DNA of 64,000 bases from Actinorugispora endophytica (GTDB taxonomy: Bacteria; Actinomycetota; Actinomycetes; Streptosporangiales; Streptosporangiaceae), in contig NZ_SNYN01000013.1 of assembly GCF_004363075.1 (NCBI RefSeq), positions 50,043-114,042 on the forward strand, given 5' to 3'. The translations under genes were made by a program, and so were the position numbers. The notes under the pieces are model-generated. The model did not search any database, was not told the DNA's origin, and was given only the letters and a program-made list of their open reading frames with translations. This document shows, one piece after another, positions 34,791-44,517 of this stretch (position 1 is its first letter; each line of letters opens with the position of its first letter).

Positions 34791-35591
34791 CTACTTCTCC
34801 TCCGCTGCGCCGGCGCGGTCGTCGCCGAGGGCGCCGAGCAGGCGGGCGGCCTGCCAGGCCGGGCTTCCGGGTTCGGGCCGGCGGCGGGCGTCGAGGCGGG
34901 CGTGCAGGCGTACCCCTTGGGTGGTGAAGTCGATGCGCAGGCGCAGGAAGGAGCAGCACCGGCGCTCGGCCGCGGCCAGCTCGGCCAGCGGCCCGGCCTG
35001 GGAGAGGGGGAGGCTCCAGGAACTCCCCTGGGGCCGAGGGGTTCTGCGGCCCTGTCGGAGCAGCAGGCGCCACCGGCTGATCCGCTGCCGGTGGTCGCCC
35101 GCGTCCAGTGAGCACGAGGGCGCCTCGGTGGCGGCCGCGACGGTCCCGCGGGCGTGGGGAAGGGGCTCGGCGGGGGCGGGCGGACCCGCGTCGAGGGAGG
35201 CGCAGCCGGGGTCGCAGGGGGTGTCGCGGTCGGGCAGCTCGTCCAGGCGGCGCAGCGCGCCCGCGAGCAGGGCCCGGAAGCCCTCCAGCTCCGCGCTCCG
35301 CCTCTCGGCCTCGGCCAGCCGGTGGGAGAGGCGGGGCTTCAGGGTGGCCTTGACCTGGGAGCAGGGGCGGTCGGCCCAGATCGCGGTGAGTTCGCCGATC
35401 TCGGCCAGGTCCAAGCCGAGCTTCTTGGCGGTGGTGATGAAGGCCAGCCGCTGAAGCGCGCGCTGGTCGTAGAGGCGGTACCCGGCCTGCGAGCGCTGGG
35501 CCGGGAGCAGGCCCCGGTCCTCGTAGTAGCGCAGGGTCGAGGCCGCGACACCGGAACGTTCGGCCAGTTCGGAGACGCGCATCAGTGCCAT
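34791..35591 (-). CDS. MerR-family metal regulator with extra C-terminal domain
   Basis: A protein of 266 residues. The N-terminal MerR helix-turn-helix (SGVAASTLRYYEDRGLLPAQRSQAGYRLYD) is followed by the dimer coiled coil and Cys residues at RPCSQVKATL and TPCDPGCASL, in the positions used for metal binding in metal-sensing MerR proteins. The last 110 residues form a separate domain with ERRCCSFLRLRIDF, a small Cys-bearing domain also found alone in actinobacteria. The ATG at 35591 may be leaderless, because the promoter's predicted transcription start is at about the same base; a start at 35582 is the alternative. It is followed immediately by the ACR3-like gene. Confidence 0.8.
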   Translation of the reverse strand: MALMRVSELAERSGVAASTLRYYEDRGLLPAQRSQAGYRLYDQRALQRLAFITTAKKLGLDLAEIGELTAIWADRPCSQVKATLKPRLSHRLAEAERRSAELEGFRALLAGALRRLDELPDRDTPCDPGCASLDAGPPAPAEPLPHARGTVAAATEAPSCSLDAGDHRQRISRWRLLLRQGRRTPRPQGSSWSLPLSQAGPLAELAAAERRCCSFLRLRIDFTTQGVRLHARLDARRRPEPGSPAWQAARLLGALGDDRAGAAEEK

Positions 35592-35598
35592 CCGCCCA

Positions 35599-35629
35599 CA
35601 GTAGGCCTTCGAGTCGACTCGAAGGTCAA
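35599..35629 (-). promoter_or_regulatory. MerR-type promoter with 19-bp spacer and perfect palindrome
   Basis: On the minus strand TTGACC (35624-35629) and CTACTG (35599-35604) are separated by 19 bases, the overlong spacer typical of MerR-activated promoters. The spacer contains most of the perfect 20-base palindrome CCTTCGAGTCGACTCGAAGG (35606-35625). This is the operator of the MerR gene just downstream and drives the MerR-ACR3 operon. Confidence 0.8.
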
Positions 35630-35779
35630 GCGGCGCCGCCCCCGGGACGGCGCCGGAGGGGACGCCGGAACCGCCGCCTTCGATGATCCTGACGTTAACG
35701 CTCTGCCATGTCCGTTTCGAGGGGTGCCGACGTCAAGACATCGGAGGATTCGACACGGAGCGCAGTGGTCAGACCCCGG

Positions 35780-36814
35780 TCAGTTCTCCCGGTAGCAGTC
35801 GGCGAGGGCGGTGAAAGCGGCCTTGGGCTCCCAGGGCATGTCGGGGTAGGTGGTCCCGGGGCGGCCGTCGAGGACCTTGACGATGCCGTAGCCGGCCAGG
35901 TCCAGGTCATCGCGGGGATCACCGTCGGGGCGGTGCAGGTGGTCGTACAGCGCGAAGACGAACACGAAGGCGCTGTCGACGCCTTCGGCTTCGAAGATCT
36001 TCAGCAGCTCGCGCAGGTACGCGGCCTGGCCGGCCTCGTCGCGGACGTATTCGCCGTTCAGCCGGACGGGCCTGCGGGTGCTCCTGTCGTACTCGACGAT
36101 CTCCAGCCCCCGGGCGCCCCTCTGGCCGGCACCGCGGTAGCCGGCCGCGCCGAACTCGGTGATCGCGACCGGCTTTCCCCGCGCGACGAGGCCGCGGACG
36201 CCGTCGGCGAAGCGGTCGGCGGTCTCGGCCGACCGGTAGAGGTCCACGGACACGATGTCGAAGGGCGTCCAGTCGACGTTCTCCAGCGGCACGGAGGCGT
36301 AGGTGATCCTGCCGCCGAAACGCTCGCGGACGAGTCCCACGGCTCTGCCGAGGAATTCGTTGACACGTGCGCTGACTTCGACGATCCGCTCGCGCGGGCG
36401 ATGAGAGCCGCTCAGGAGCTCGACGCGTTCCTCGATGCTGTCGCCGGGCAGGAAACCCGGGTTCATCAGGCTCAGCTCGGCGCCGGTGACGAGAACGACC
36501 TCGGCTCCGCGCTGCCTGATCCGCTCCGCGCGCCCGGCGCAGTCGGCGAGAAGCGACAGCGTCTCGTCGGTGGCCAGCTCGAGAGGATAGGGCGAGAACC
36601 AGACCTCGAGGCCGAGTTCGGCGGCGTGTGCCGCCGCGAACTCCAGCCGCTCCGGATCACCGCCGATGACGCGGACCGCGTCGCAGTGCAGGTCGTCGCG
36701 GATGACGCGCAGCTCACGCCTGACCACCTCCGGGTCGAAGGACTCACGGGAGAACGTTCCTTTGTGGACGAAGCCGGTGTCATAGCTGATGCCTCTGGCC
36801 CGCATGCCTCGCAT
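35780..36814 (-). CDS. TIM-barrel glycoside-hydrolase-like protein
   Basis: A protein of 344 residues. The sequence alternates strand and helix as in a TIM barrel: DAVRVIGGDPERLEFAAA, LGLEVWFSPYPLELATDE, ADVVLVTGAEL-type segment with a Glu (TGAELSLMNPGF) and KPVAITEFGAAGY with a second Glu. These two Glu residues are in the positions of acid/base and nucleophile in retaining clan-A glycosidases. There is no signal peptide, so it acts inside the cell. I do not know its substrate. It is divergent from a TetR gene and shares two clear operator repeats with it. Confidence 0.6.
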   Translation of the reverse strand: MRGMRARGISYDTGFVHKGTFSRESFDPEVVRRELRVIRDDLHCDAVRVIGGDPERLEFAAAHAAELGLEVWFSPYPLELATDETLSLLADCAGRAERIRQRGAEVVLVTGAELSLMNPGFLPGDSIEERVELLSGSHRPRERIVEVSARVNEFLGRAVGLVRERFGGRITYASVPLENVDWTPFDIVSVDLYRSAETADRFADGVRGLVARGKPVAITEFGAAGYRGAGQRGARGLEIVEYDRSTRRPVRLNGEYVRDEAGQAAYLRELLKIFEAEGVDSAFVFVFALYDHLHRPDGDPRDDLDLAGYGIVKVLDGRPGTTYPDMPWEPKAAFTALADCYREN

Positions 36815-36834
36815 CCTCTCCTGATGGAAAAATT

Positions 36835-36906
36835 TAAGGTACTCACCGTACCTTAGTTGCCGTGGTTCAGGGGTGACAACCAGAATGGGAAGGTACGTTC
36901 GGTACC
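36835..36906. promoter_or_regulatory. Two TetR operator repeats in a divergent promoter
   Basis: TAAGGTAC at 36835-36842 and GTACCTTA at 36848-36855 form a perfect dyad with a five-base gap; GGTAC at 36892-36896 and GTACC at 36902-36906 form a shorter copy with the same gap. They flank the space between the glycosidase-like gene and the tetR gene, so the TetR protein probably represses both. Confidence 0.7.
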
Positions 36907-36922
36907 GATTGGGGAAGAGGCC

Positions 36923-37570
36923 ATGGCGGGGGAACCGGTGAGGCGGTCAGGTGCCGGACGGACGCGGCGGCGCGGGGCGGCCCTGGAGGAGGCGATCCTG
37001 CGCGCCGCGGTGGACGAGCTCACCGAGGCCGGATACGCCGGGTTGACCATGGACAGGGTCGCCGCCCGCGCCGGTACCAACAAGAACGCCGTCTACCGTC
37101 GCTGGCCGAACCGCCTCGCGCTCGGCATCGCCGCTTATCGGCAACTGGCCACGACGGTTCCGCCCCCCGACACCGGCAGTCTGCGCGGCGACGTCCTCGA
37201 GCTGCTGCGCCAGGTGAACCGCCACTGGAGCTCCCCCCTCGGCGCGGTCCTGCGCGAACTGCTCTCCGCGGCCGGCGGCGCGTCGGAACTCCTGGCGCAG
37301 CTTCAGGAGCGGTCCGGTGACGCCGCGGCCGCCCCCTGGCTGACCGTCCTGGGGCGCGCGGTCGCACGCGGTGAGGCGGCCCCCGAAGCGCTCCATCCAC
37401 GGGTCGCCACCGTGGCCGTCGTCCTGCTGCGCAACGAGTTCGTCGTGCGCGGGATCCCCGCCGCGCCCGACGGCGTCATCGTCGAGATCGTCGACGAGGT
37501 GTACCTTCCCCTGGTGCGGCGACGGGGCCCGACCCGGGACCGGCCCAGTGGAGAAGTGTCCGGTTCGTAG
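36923..37570 (+). CDS. TetR-family repressor
   Basis: A protein of 215 residues. The N-terminal helix-turn-helix reads LTMDRVAARAGTNKNAVYRRWPNRLAL; the C-terminal ligand-binding domain is not assignable. ATG at 36923 is preceded by GGGGAAGAGG; upstream in-frame starts lie inside the operator region and are unlikely. It faces the glycosidase-like gene across two operator copies. Its TAG stop codon is also the first three bases of repeat copy C. Confidence 0.82.
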   Translation: MAGEPVRRSGAGRTRRRGAALEEAILRAAVDELTEAGYAGLTMDRVAARAGTNKNAVYRRWPNRLALGIAAYRQLATTVPPPDTGSLRGDVLELLRQVNRHWSSPLGAVLRELLSAAGGASELLAQLQERSGDAAAAPWLTVLGRAVARGEAAPEALHPRVATVAVVLLRNEFVVRGIPAAPDGVIVEIVDEVYLPLVRRRGPTRDRPSGEVSGS

Positions 37571-37949
37571 GGAACCTCCGGCACGGGGGTGATTCGGCGT
37601 GCCGGTGCTTCGGGTGGGTCTTTCGGTCTCACGCCACGCGGATCGCGAGGTCACGGCGGGCGGGGCTGGAGGCCCGCGCGTCCCCGCCGGATGTCCGTGA
37701 CGCGGCGGTTCGAGGGCCGGTTCCGCTTTGCCCCGGAATGATCTTGGGCTTTCCGCCCTTCCGGCCCCCGAAACGGGCAGAAAGCCCAAGACCGTCAGCG
37801 GAACCCTCACGCAACGGACATCGTGGGCGCGGCCCCGACCGGCACCCGCCGTCGCTGCCCGCCGTGACCCCGCGATCCGCGTGGCGTGAGGCCGAAAGAC
37901 CCCCTGAAGCACCGGCACGCGAGTCACCCCCGCGCCGGCAACTCCCTAG
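37568..37949. repeat. Dispersed inverted-repeat element, copy C (most complete)
   Basis: Begins TAGGGAACCTCCGGCACGGG and ends with the inverted form CGCCGGCAACTCCCTAG. The left arm (to about 37770) and the right arm are imperfect inverted copies along most of their length; the centre contains CTTGGGCTTTCCGCCC near 37744 and GGGCAGAAAGCCCAAG near 37775, which pair with each other. About 380 bases in all, with no convincing gene. The left end supplies the stop codon of the tetR gene. Confidence 0.8.
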
Positions 37950-37970
37950 TGGTCTTCCCGCCCGCCACCC

Positions 37971-38531
37971 TCACGTCCTGACGTGGTAGCGAAGGTAGAC
38001 CATCCCGTTGCCGAAACGGCGCTCGTCGAGGAGCCGGAGCCGGAGCCGGACACCGTCGGGGAGGAAGCGCCTGCCGCCTCCCACCGCGACGGGCGTGATG
38101 AACAGGTGGAACTCGTCGACCAGCCCGGCGGCGAGCGCGTGGGAGGCGAGGCCCGGGCCGCCCACGGCGAGGTCGCGCTCCGCTGACGCCTTCATCCGCC
38201 GGACGGACCCGGGGGCGAAGTCCCGTTCGATCCGCGTTCCGGAGGTGCGGACCGCCTCCAGCGTCGTGGAGTACACGATCTTGTCGGCAGCCCGCCACTG
38301 CTCCGCGAAGTCCCGCATGACGGGCGACCGGTCGGCGAGGCCGGGGTCGGTCTCCCAGACGGCCATCGTCTCGTACAGTCGGCGCCCGTACAGGTACGTG
38401 CCGATCGGGCGTTGGAGGTCGTTGACGAAGGCGTGCACCTCCTCGTCCGGCGCGGCCCAGTCGAACCTGCCGTCCTCGTCGGCGATGTAGCCGTCGAGCG
38501 ACGCCAGCGACGAGTAGATCAGCTTCGCCAT
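37971..38531 (-). CDS. Dihydrofolate-reductase-like (RibD C-terminal) protein
   Basis: A protein of 186 residues. The N terminus AKLIYSSLASLDGYIADEDGRFDW and the central SVRRMKASAERDLAVGGPGLASHAL segments are typical of the RibD-C/DHFR-like family of NADPH-binding reductases seen often in actinobacteria. The substrate is not known; these are not true folate reductases. The gene follows repeat copy C and precedes a TetR gene on the same strand. Confidence 0.8.
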   Translation of the reverse strand: MAKLIYSSLASLDGYIADEDGRFDWAAPDEEVHAFVNDLQRPIGTYLYGRRLYETMAVWETDPGLADRSPVMRDFAEQWRAADKIVYSTTLEAVRTSGTRIERDFAPGSVRRMKASAERDLAVGGPGLASHALAAGLVDEFHLFITPVAVGGGRRFLPDGVRLRLRLLDERRFGNGMVYLRYHVRT

Positions 38532-38629
38532 GGGTGTCCCCTCTCCACGCGGCCGCGCCCGCGGGACGGACCCGGCCGGTCGGGTCGTACGTGCCCGGAA
38601 AGACCGCCGCGTACCCCCCGGGGGGCGTG

Positions 38630-39238
38630 TCAGCCGGCCACTGGCGTGAACACGCCGCCGAGCCGGTGGTCGATCAGCTCCACGGCCCGTTCGGGGCTCT
38701 GCTGCCCGAGCAGGACGCTCGTCTGCAGGCCCGTGGCGCCTGCCACGAGGAGCGCGCTCTCGGCCTCGATATCGACCCCCGGAAGCACCTGGCCGAGCTT
38801 CCGGCCTTGGGAGAGGAGGTCGGCCACGAGGGCTTCCAGGGCGCGGGGCGCGTCGCGGGCCGCGGCGGCCAGGGCGGGGTCGGTGGCGAAGGGGATGAAG
38901 TACGCCGCGTACACGAGGTGCCGGTTGCGCCGCTCCTCGTCCAGCGGCAGCAGCTCCAGCAGCACCCCGCGCACGAGCGCGCGCCTGTCGGGCGCCTCGC
39001 CCAGCGCCGCCAGGCGCTCCCTGGCCCGCTGCTCGGCGTCGGAGTTGAGGATCTCCAGCGCGCCCAGCAGCAGACGGTCGCGGGTGCCGAAGTAGTACTG
39101 CAGCAGCCGGGCGGAGACCCCGGCCTCGGCGGCGACCTGCCGCAGGGTGACGTCTTCGAGCCCGCCGCGGGTGGCCAGGCGCCACACCGCCCGCGCGATC
39201 TGGCGGCGGCGCAGCTCGTGGTCCGCCTGTCGGGGCAT
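38630..39238 (-). CDS. TetR-family repressor
   Basis: A protein of 202 residues. The N-terminal helix-turn-helix is VTLRQVAAEAGVSARLLQYYFGTRDRLL; the C-terminal domain is of the PsrA-like TetR type. ATG at 39238 follows GAGGAGGG; a longer reading from 39322 is less likely because it would cover the operators. Two near-perfect palindromes lie in the divergent space toward a small membrane-protein gene, so it probably controls itself and that gene. Confidence 0.82.
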   Translation of the reverse strand: MPRQADHELRRRQIARAVWRLATRGGLEDVTLRQVAAEAGVSARLLQYYFGTRDRLLLGALEILNSDAEQRARERLAALGEAPDRRALVRGVLLELLPLDEERRNRHLVYAAYFIPFATDPALAAAARDAPRALEALVADLLSQGRKLGQVLPGVDIEAESALLVAGATGLQTSVLLGQQSPERAVELIDHRLGGVFTPVAG

Positions 39239-39278
39239 GCCGTCCCTCCTCTGGGCCGTGGTCCGGAACCTCCGATTG

Positions 39279-39321
39279 TGGTGCGATCGTACCAAAATCT
39301 TGTTATGGTTCGATCGAACCA
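39279..39321. promoter_or_regulatory. Tandem TetR operator palindromes
   Basis: TGGTTCGATCGAACCA at 39306-39321 is a perfect 16-base palindrome; TGGTGCGATCGTACCA at 39279-39294 is the same with one mismatch per arm. The two are 27 bases apart centre to centre, between a tetR gene and a divergent membrane-protein gene. Confidence 0.75.
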
Positions 39322-39380
39322 CAATGGAGGGCGTCCCGGCGCCCCGGTCGCGGCCCTCTGGGCCGGAGGAGGAAGAGGAA

Positions 39381-39602
39381 ATGGCGTATGCAGCGTGCCT
39401 GGTCGTCGGAATGGCGGCGCTGGTCCTGGGGGCGCAGGGCGGTATCCGGTTGCTGGTCGACCACGGTGACGCCGGGGTCCTCCAACAGGTGCCCGGAGGG
39501 TTCGCGGTGTGGCTGGCCTGCTACGCGGCGATGGCGGTCCTGGGCGCCGCCCTGGCCGGATGGGGTGCGAAGCGGGCCGGGCTGGGCGGCCGCGCCGAAT
39601 GA
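39381..39602 (+). CDS. Small membrane protein, unknown function
   Basis: A protein of 73 residues with two hydrophobic segments (YAACLVVGMAALVLGAQGGI and AVWLACYAAMAVLGAALAGW) separated by a short loop. ATG is preceded by GGAGGAAGAGG, a strong ribosome-binding site. It is divergent from a TetR gene with tandem operators, and so is probably induced by whatever that repressor senses. No family recognised. Confidence 0.6.
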   Translation: MAYAACLVVGMAALVLGAQGGIRLLVDHGDAGVLQQVPGGFAVWLACYAAMAVLGAALAGWGAKRAGLGGRAE

Positions 39603-39624
39603 CCGGCCCGCGCCGAGGGGGCGG

Positions 39625-41244
39625 TCACGGCGGGCTGGTCGCCGCCCCCGCCGAATCCTGCGCGTCGACCGCCGCGAGCACCGCGTCGGCCAGTTCCGCG
39701 ACGGACCCGCCCGCTCCCGCGTCGACGCGGTCCAGGCCGAGCCCGGCGACGGCGTCCAGCATGATCGCCTGGTAGCGCGCGGAGCGGGCCAGGAACCTGT
39801 CCATCAGGAGGCGCTCGTGGTCCGTCGCCTCGTTGTACCGGCCGGCCCGGCGTATCCGGGCGCGGAGCACGGCGTCGTCCGCGGTGAGCCATACGGCGGC
39901 CGTGCCTGGTACCGCGAGCCCGGCGACATCGGTCGGCCAGAGCGCCGCCCCCTCCAGGACCAGGCCCGCGCCGGCGCTGCCGTCAGCCGCGTACTCCGTG
40001 ATCAGCCGCTCGATTCGGGGCCACAGGCGCTTGTAGTGGTCGAGGACGGAGGCGGTCAGCTCGTCGACCGTGAGTGATCCGTAGTGCTCGGCCACGTGTG
40101 CGGGAACCTCCCGCTCGGGTGTCCGCCACGGTCGTCCCGGGTGCCGCGCCAGCCCGTCCGTCGACAGGCACTCGAAACCGAGCCTGTCCGCGACCGCCCG
40201 GGCGACGGTCGACTTCCCGGTGTTCGACGTCCCCCCGACCAGCACCACCCGCACACCGTCCGCACCGCCGACCCTGGTGCCCTTCGTCCGGAGTCCGGTG
40301 GGCCGTGCCGCCCGAGGTCGGTTCGGCCGCCGCGCGCGGGCCTCCTTCACCTCGCGGTTGATGGCCCAGGCGTCGGCGACCGGACCGAGGTGGCCGAGCT
40401 TGTCGGGGTTGATCACCCCGCGGATGGTCTGGACCCGCCCGTCGAGCATCTCCAGGGACAGGACGTGCAGGATCCTGCCGTCCCGGTCGCGGAAGACCGC
40501 GCCGGGCCGGCCGTTGACCTCGCTCGGCTCGAACGTCACGCCGACCCGGGCCAACCAGGGGAGGGCCGCGCCCAGTACCCGGGCCACCCTGTCCGCGCCC
40601 GTGACGGCCCTGGCCAGATGCGGGGCCTTGCCGCCGGCGTCCCCGACCAGCCGCGCGTCGGCGGCCAGCAGGTTCCGCAGCCCGCCCACGTCACCGTCCT
40701 TCATCGCGTCGAAGAACCGCGCCGCCAGCTCCTGCTGCTCCCGACGGTCCGCCGCGAACCGCGGCCGTCCGGTCTCCATGTGCCGCCGCGCCCGTACCAG
40801 CAGCTGGCGGCATGCCGCCTCCGAACGCCCCACCGCCGAGGCGATCTCGTCGAACCCGAAGGCGAACACCTCCCGAAGCAGGAAGACCGCCCGCTCCAGC
40901 GGACCGAGCCGCTCCAACAGCAGCAGCGCCGCCATCGACACCGAGTCGGCCAGCTCCGCCGACCGCGCCGGATCCTGGTACGGATCGTTCAGCAGCGGCT
41001 CGGGGAACCACGGCCCGACGTACTCCTCCCGCCGCACCCGCGCGGAACGCAGCACGTCGATCGAGATCCGTGTCACCGTGGCCGACAGGAAGGCCTTGGT
41101 CGACGCGGGCCGGGTCGACGAGCGGTCGAAGCGCAGCCAGGTCTCCTGCACCGCGTCCTCGGCCTCGCCCACACTGCCCAGAATCCGATAGGAGATCGAG
41201 AACAGCAGCGGCCGCAGCTCCTCGAATTCCTCGACCTTGCTCAC
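39625..41244 (-). CDS. ECF41-type sigma factor fused to a P-loop kinase-like domain
   Basis: One uninterrupted frame of 539 residues from GTG at 41244. Residues 1-170 are sigma region 2 and 4 (DAVQETWLRFDRS, GFDEIASAVGRSEAACRQLLVRARR); about 180-290 is the SnoaL-like ECF41 extension with DAGGK (usually DGGGK) and NPDKL, its two signature motifs. After a short Arg/Pro linker, about residue 345 onward, comes a P-loop domain with GGTSNTGKST and VVVLEGAALWPTDV-like sequence (here GLVLEGAALWP), like 2-phosphoglycerate-kinase-type or AAA nucleotide kinases. ECF41 factors normally end after NPDKL. The kinase could also be translated separately from an internal GTG. It lies downstream of a carboxymuconolactone-decarboxylase gene, a usual ECF41 neighbour. 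Confidence 0.75.
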   Translation of the reverse strand: MSKVEEFEELRPLLFSISYRILGSVGEAEDAVQETWLRFDRSSTRPASTKAFLSATVTRISIDVLRSARVRREEYVGPWFPEPLLNDPYQDPARSAELADSVSMAALLLLERLGPLERAVFLLREVFAFGFDEIASAVGRSEAACRQLLVRARRHMETGRPRFAADRREQQELAARFFDAMKDGDVGGLRNLLAADARLVGDAGGKAPHLARAVTGADRVARVLGAALPWLARVGVTFEPSEVNGRPGAVFRDRDGRILHVLSLEMLDGRVQTIRGVINPDKLGHLGPVADAWAINREVKEARARRPNRPRAARPTGLRTKGTRVGGADGVRVVLVGGTSNTGKSTVARAVADRLGFECLSTDGLARHPGRPWRTPEREVPAHVAEHYGSLTVDELTASVLDHYKRLWPRIERLITEYAADGSAGAGLVLEGAALWPTDVAGLAVPGTAAVWLTADDAVLRARIRRAGRYNEATDHERLLMDRFLARSARYQAIMLDAVAGLGLDRVDAGAGGSVAELADAVLAAVDAQDSAGAATSPP

Positions 41245-41366
41245 GCCGACCCACCCCTTCCTGGAACCCTCCCGCCCGGCCGTACCCGCCGGCGCGGGCG
41301 GCTTCTGGCGCCCGTCCGGGCCGTCGACAGGCCGGGGCCGAGCCCCGGGCCCGTCGACGACGCGGT

Positions 41367-41840
41367 TCAGTGGAACTGCCCGGGCTCGTAGTCTCCGGCC
41401 GGCTGCCGGGTGATGATGTTCAGCCGGTTCACCGTGTTCATGAAGGAGACCAGGAGCGCCAGGGCTGCGAGCTGCTCCTCGTCGTAGTGCCCGGCGGCGC
41501 GGGCCCACACCTCGTCGCCGACCCCGCCGGCCGAGTCTGCGACCCGGGTCCCCTCCTCCGCCAGCTCCAGCGCGGCACGCTCGGCCCCGGTGAAGACCGT
41601 CGCCTCCCGCCACGCCGCCACCAGGTTCAGCCGCACCGGGGTCTCGCCCGCGGCGGCGGCCTCCTTGGTGTGGATGTCGACGCAGACGGCGCAGCCGTTG
41701 ATCTGGCTCACGCGGAGCGACACCAGCTCCTGGGTCGAGGCCGGCAGCGGCGCTTCCTTGAGCGCCCTGCCCGCCGAGATGAAGTACTTGAGGGCCTTGC
41801 CCGCGGTCGGGTCGGCGAAGTAGTCCAGTCGCGCTTCCAT
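41367..41840 (-). CDS. Carboxymuconolactone decarboxylase / AhpD-family protein
   Basis: A protein of 157 residues with the AhpD-type motif NGCAVCVDIHTKEA (Cys-x2-Cys then His), a peroxidase or redox active site. Genes of this family are typically next to ECF41 sigma factors and under their control. The ECF41-type promoter just upstream and the sigma gene 122 bases downstream fit this. It probably deals with peroxides or acts as a redox protein; the natural substrate is not known. Confidence 0.85.
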   Translation of the reverse strand: MEARLDYFADPTAGKALKYFISAGRALKEAPLPASTQELVSLRVSQINGCAVCVDIHTKEAAAAGETPVRLNLVAAWREATVFTGAERAALELAEEGTRVADSAGGVGDEVWARAAGHYDEEQLAALALLVSFMNTVNRLNIITRQPAGDYEPGQFH

Positions 41841-41881
41841 GATGTGCTCCTCCGTGATCGCCAGTGGCTTACACATCCCGA

Positions 41882-41908
41882 GACGAGACGGACCGGCTCC
41901 CTGTGACG
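41882..41908 (-). promoter_or_regulatory. ECF41-type promoter
   Basis: On the minus strand CGTCACA (41902-41908) is followed after 16 bases by CGTC (41882-41885). The published ECF41 consensus, as I remember it, is TGTCACA, about 16 bases, CGTC. It sits about 40 bases before the ATG of the carboxymuconolactone-decarboxylase-like gene, so the linked sigma factor probably transcribes it. Confidence 0.65.
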
Positions 41909-42029
41909 CGGGCGGGTGTGACCCGCGTCTCTTTCCGTGGCGCGTGTCGGCCGCCGGAGCGCCCGCCGTCCACGGCCGGCGCGGCCGAGAGGCCGCCGGG
42001 CCCCGTGGGCCGTCCATGACCGCCAGATT

Positions 42030-43511
<1,482 letters not shown>

Positions 43512-43554
43512 CCGGGGCGGGGGCGGCGCGCCACCCCGGCGCCGGCCACCGGGC

Positions 43555-44310
43555 TCAGACGCGGATGAGGGTCAGGTAGGCGAACCCCATCACCTCGCGC
43601 CATCCGTCGATCCGGGCGACCCGGTGCCGGTCGGCGGCGGCCCGTACCTCGTCGGCGTCGGGGGAGTCGGGGTTCTCCAGGAGCCACTCCTCCCGGCCCT
43701 GGGCGTGCCCGGACTCGAAGTCGTCCCACTCCTCCAGGCCGGCCTGCGACAACGCCCGCAACCGGAACCCGTACGACAGGGCCAGGTCCACCAGGCCCCG
43801 CGTCGTCCGGTACTGCTCGCGCGGGGTGTCGTACATGGCGGCCAGCTCGGCGTCGGTGGGATCGCGCTGCCAGAAGCACTCGCCGAACAGCAGGCGGCCA
43901 CCTGGTTCGAGCATGGCGCTGAGCGCCTCCAAGGCGTTGGCGGTGTGCTCGACCGGGTCGCCGCCCCATACGTGGGTGGCGCCGATGTTGACGGCGATGT
44001 CGGCCGCGGCGCCCTGCCAGGCGCCCGCGTCGCTGGCCACCAGCCGCACCCGGTCGGCCAGGCCCCGCCTCCCGGCGTTGGCCCGGCCGTGGGCGACGGC
44101 CTCCTCGTCGAGGTCGATACCCAGCCCGGTGGCGGTCGGCGCGAGCTCCAGGACGCGCAGCAGAAGTTCGGCCCAGCCGCAGCCGACGTCGACGACTCTC
44201 CTGTCGTCCAGAGGGCCCAGGGTGCGGAGGAGCCGGGCGGCGTGGGCGTCCGACAGCGGCCCGTTGAAGTCGAGGTTCCGGTACGCGGGGGGAAGCGGGG
44301 GATCGGTCAT
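43555..44310 (-). CDS. SAM-dependent methyltransferase
   Basis: A protein of 251 residues with motif I VVDVGCGWAELLLRVLELAPTATGLGID, motif II AADIAVNIGATHVWGG and motif III EALSAMLEPGGRLLFGECFWQ. Class I enzyme, cyclopropane-synthase-like branch; the substrate is not known. It converges on argG. The ATG at 44310 is chosen from the start of the conserved part. Confidence 0.75.
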   Translation of the reverse strand: MTDPPLPPAYRNLDFNGPLSDAHAARLLRTLGPLDDRRVVDVGCGWAELLLRVLELAPTATGLGIDLDEEAVAHGRANAGRRGLADRVRLVASDAGAWQGAAADIAVNIGATHVWGGDPVEHTANALEALSAMLEPGGRLLFGECFWQRDPTDAELAAMYDTPREQYRTTRGLVDLALSYGFRLRALSQAGLEEWDDFESGHAQGREEWLLENPDSPDADEVRAAADRHRVARIDGWREVMGFAYLTLIRV

Positions 44311-44517
44311 CGGAACAGGATGCCCCACCGGGGAAAGGGGGGCCACCGGTTTCCGCCGCCTGTCGCGCCCCGCGAGCCCGGGCACCGTTCCCGCCGAGGC
44401 CCCTCACCAGGCGGAACGCGGCCGCCCCCGGCCGAAGGCCGGATCGGGGCGTCCGGGAGCGGTGGTTAGGATCGCCGGGAGGGGCGCGGTTGCGAACCGA
44501 CGTGAGGTGGCTGGTCG

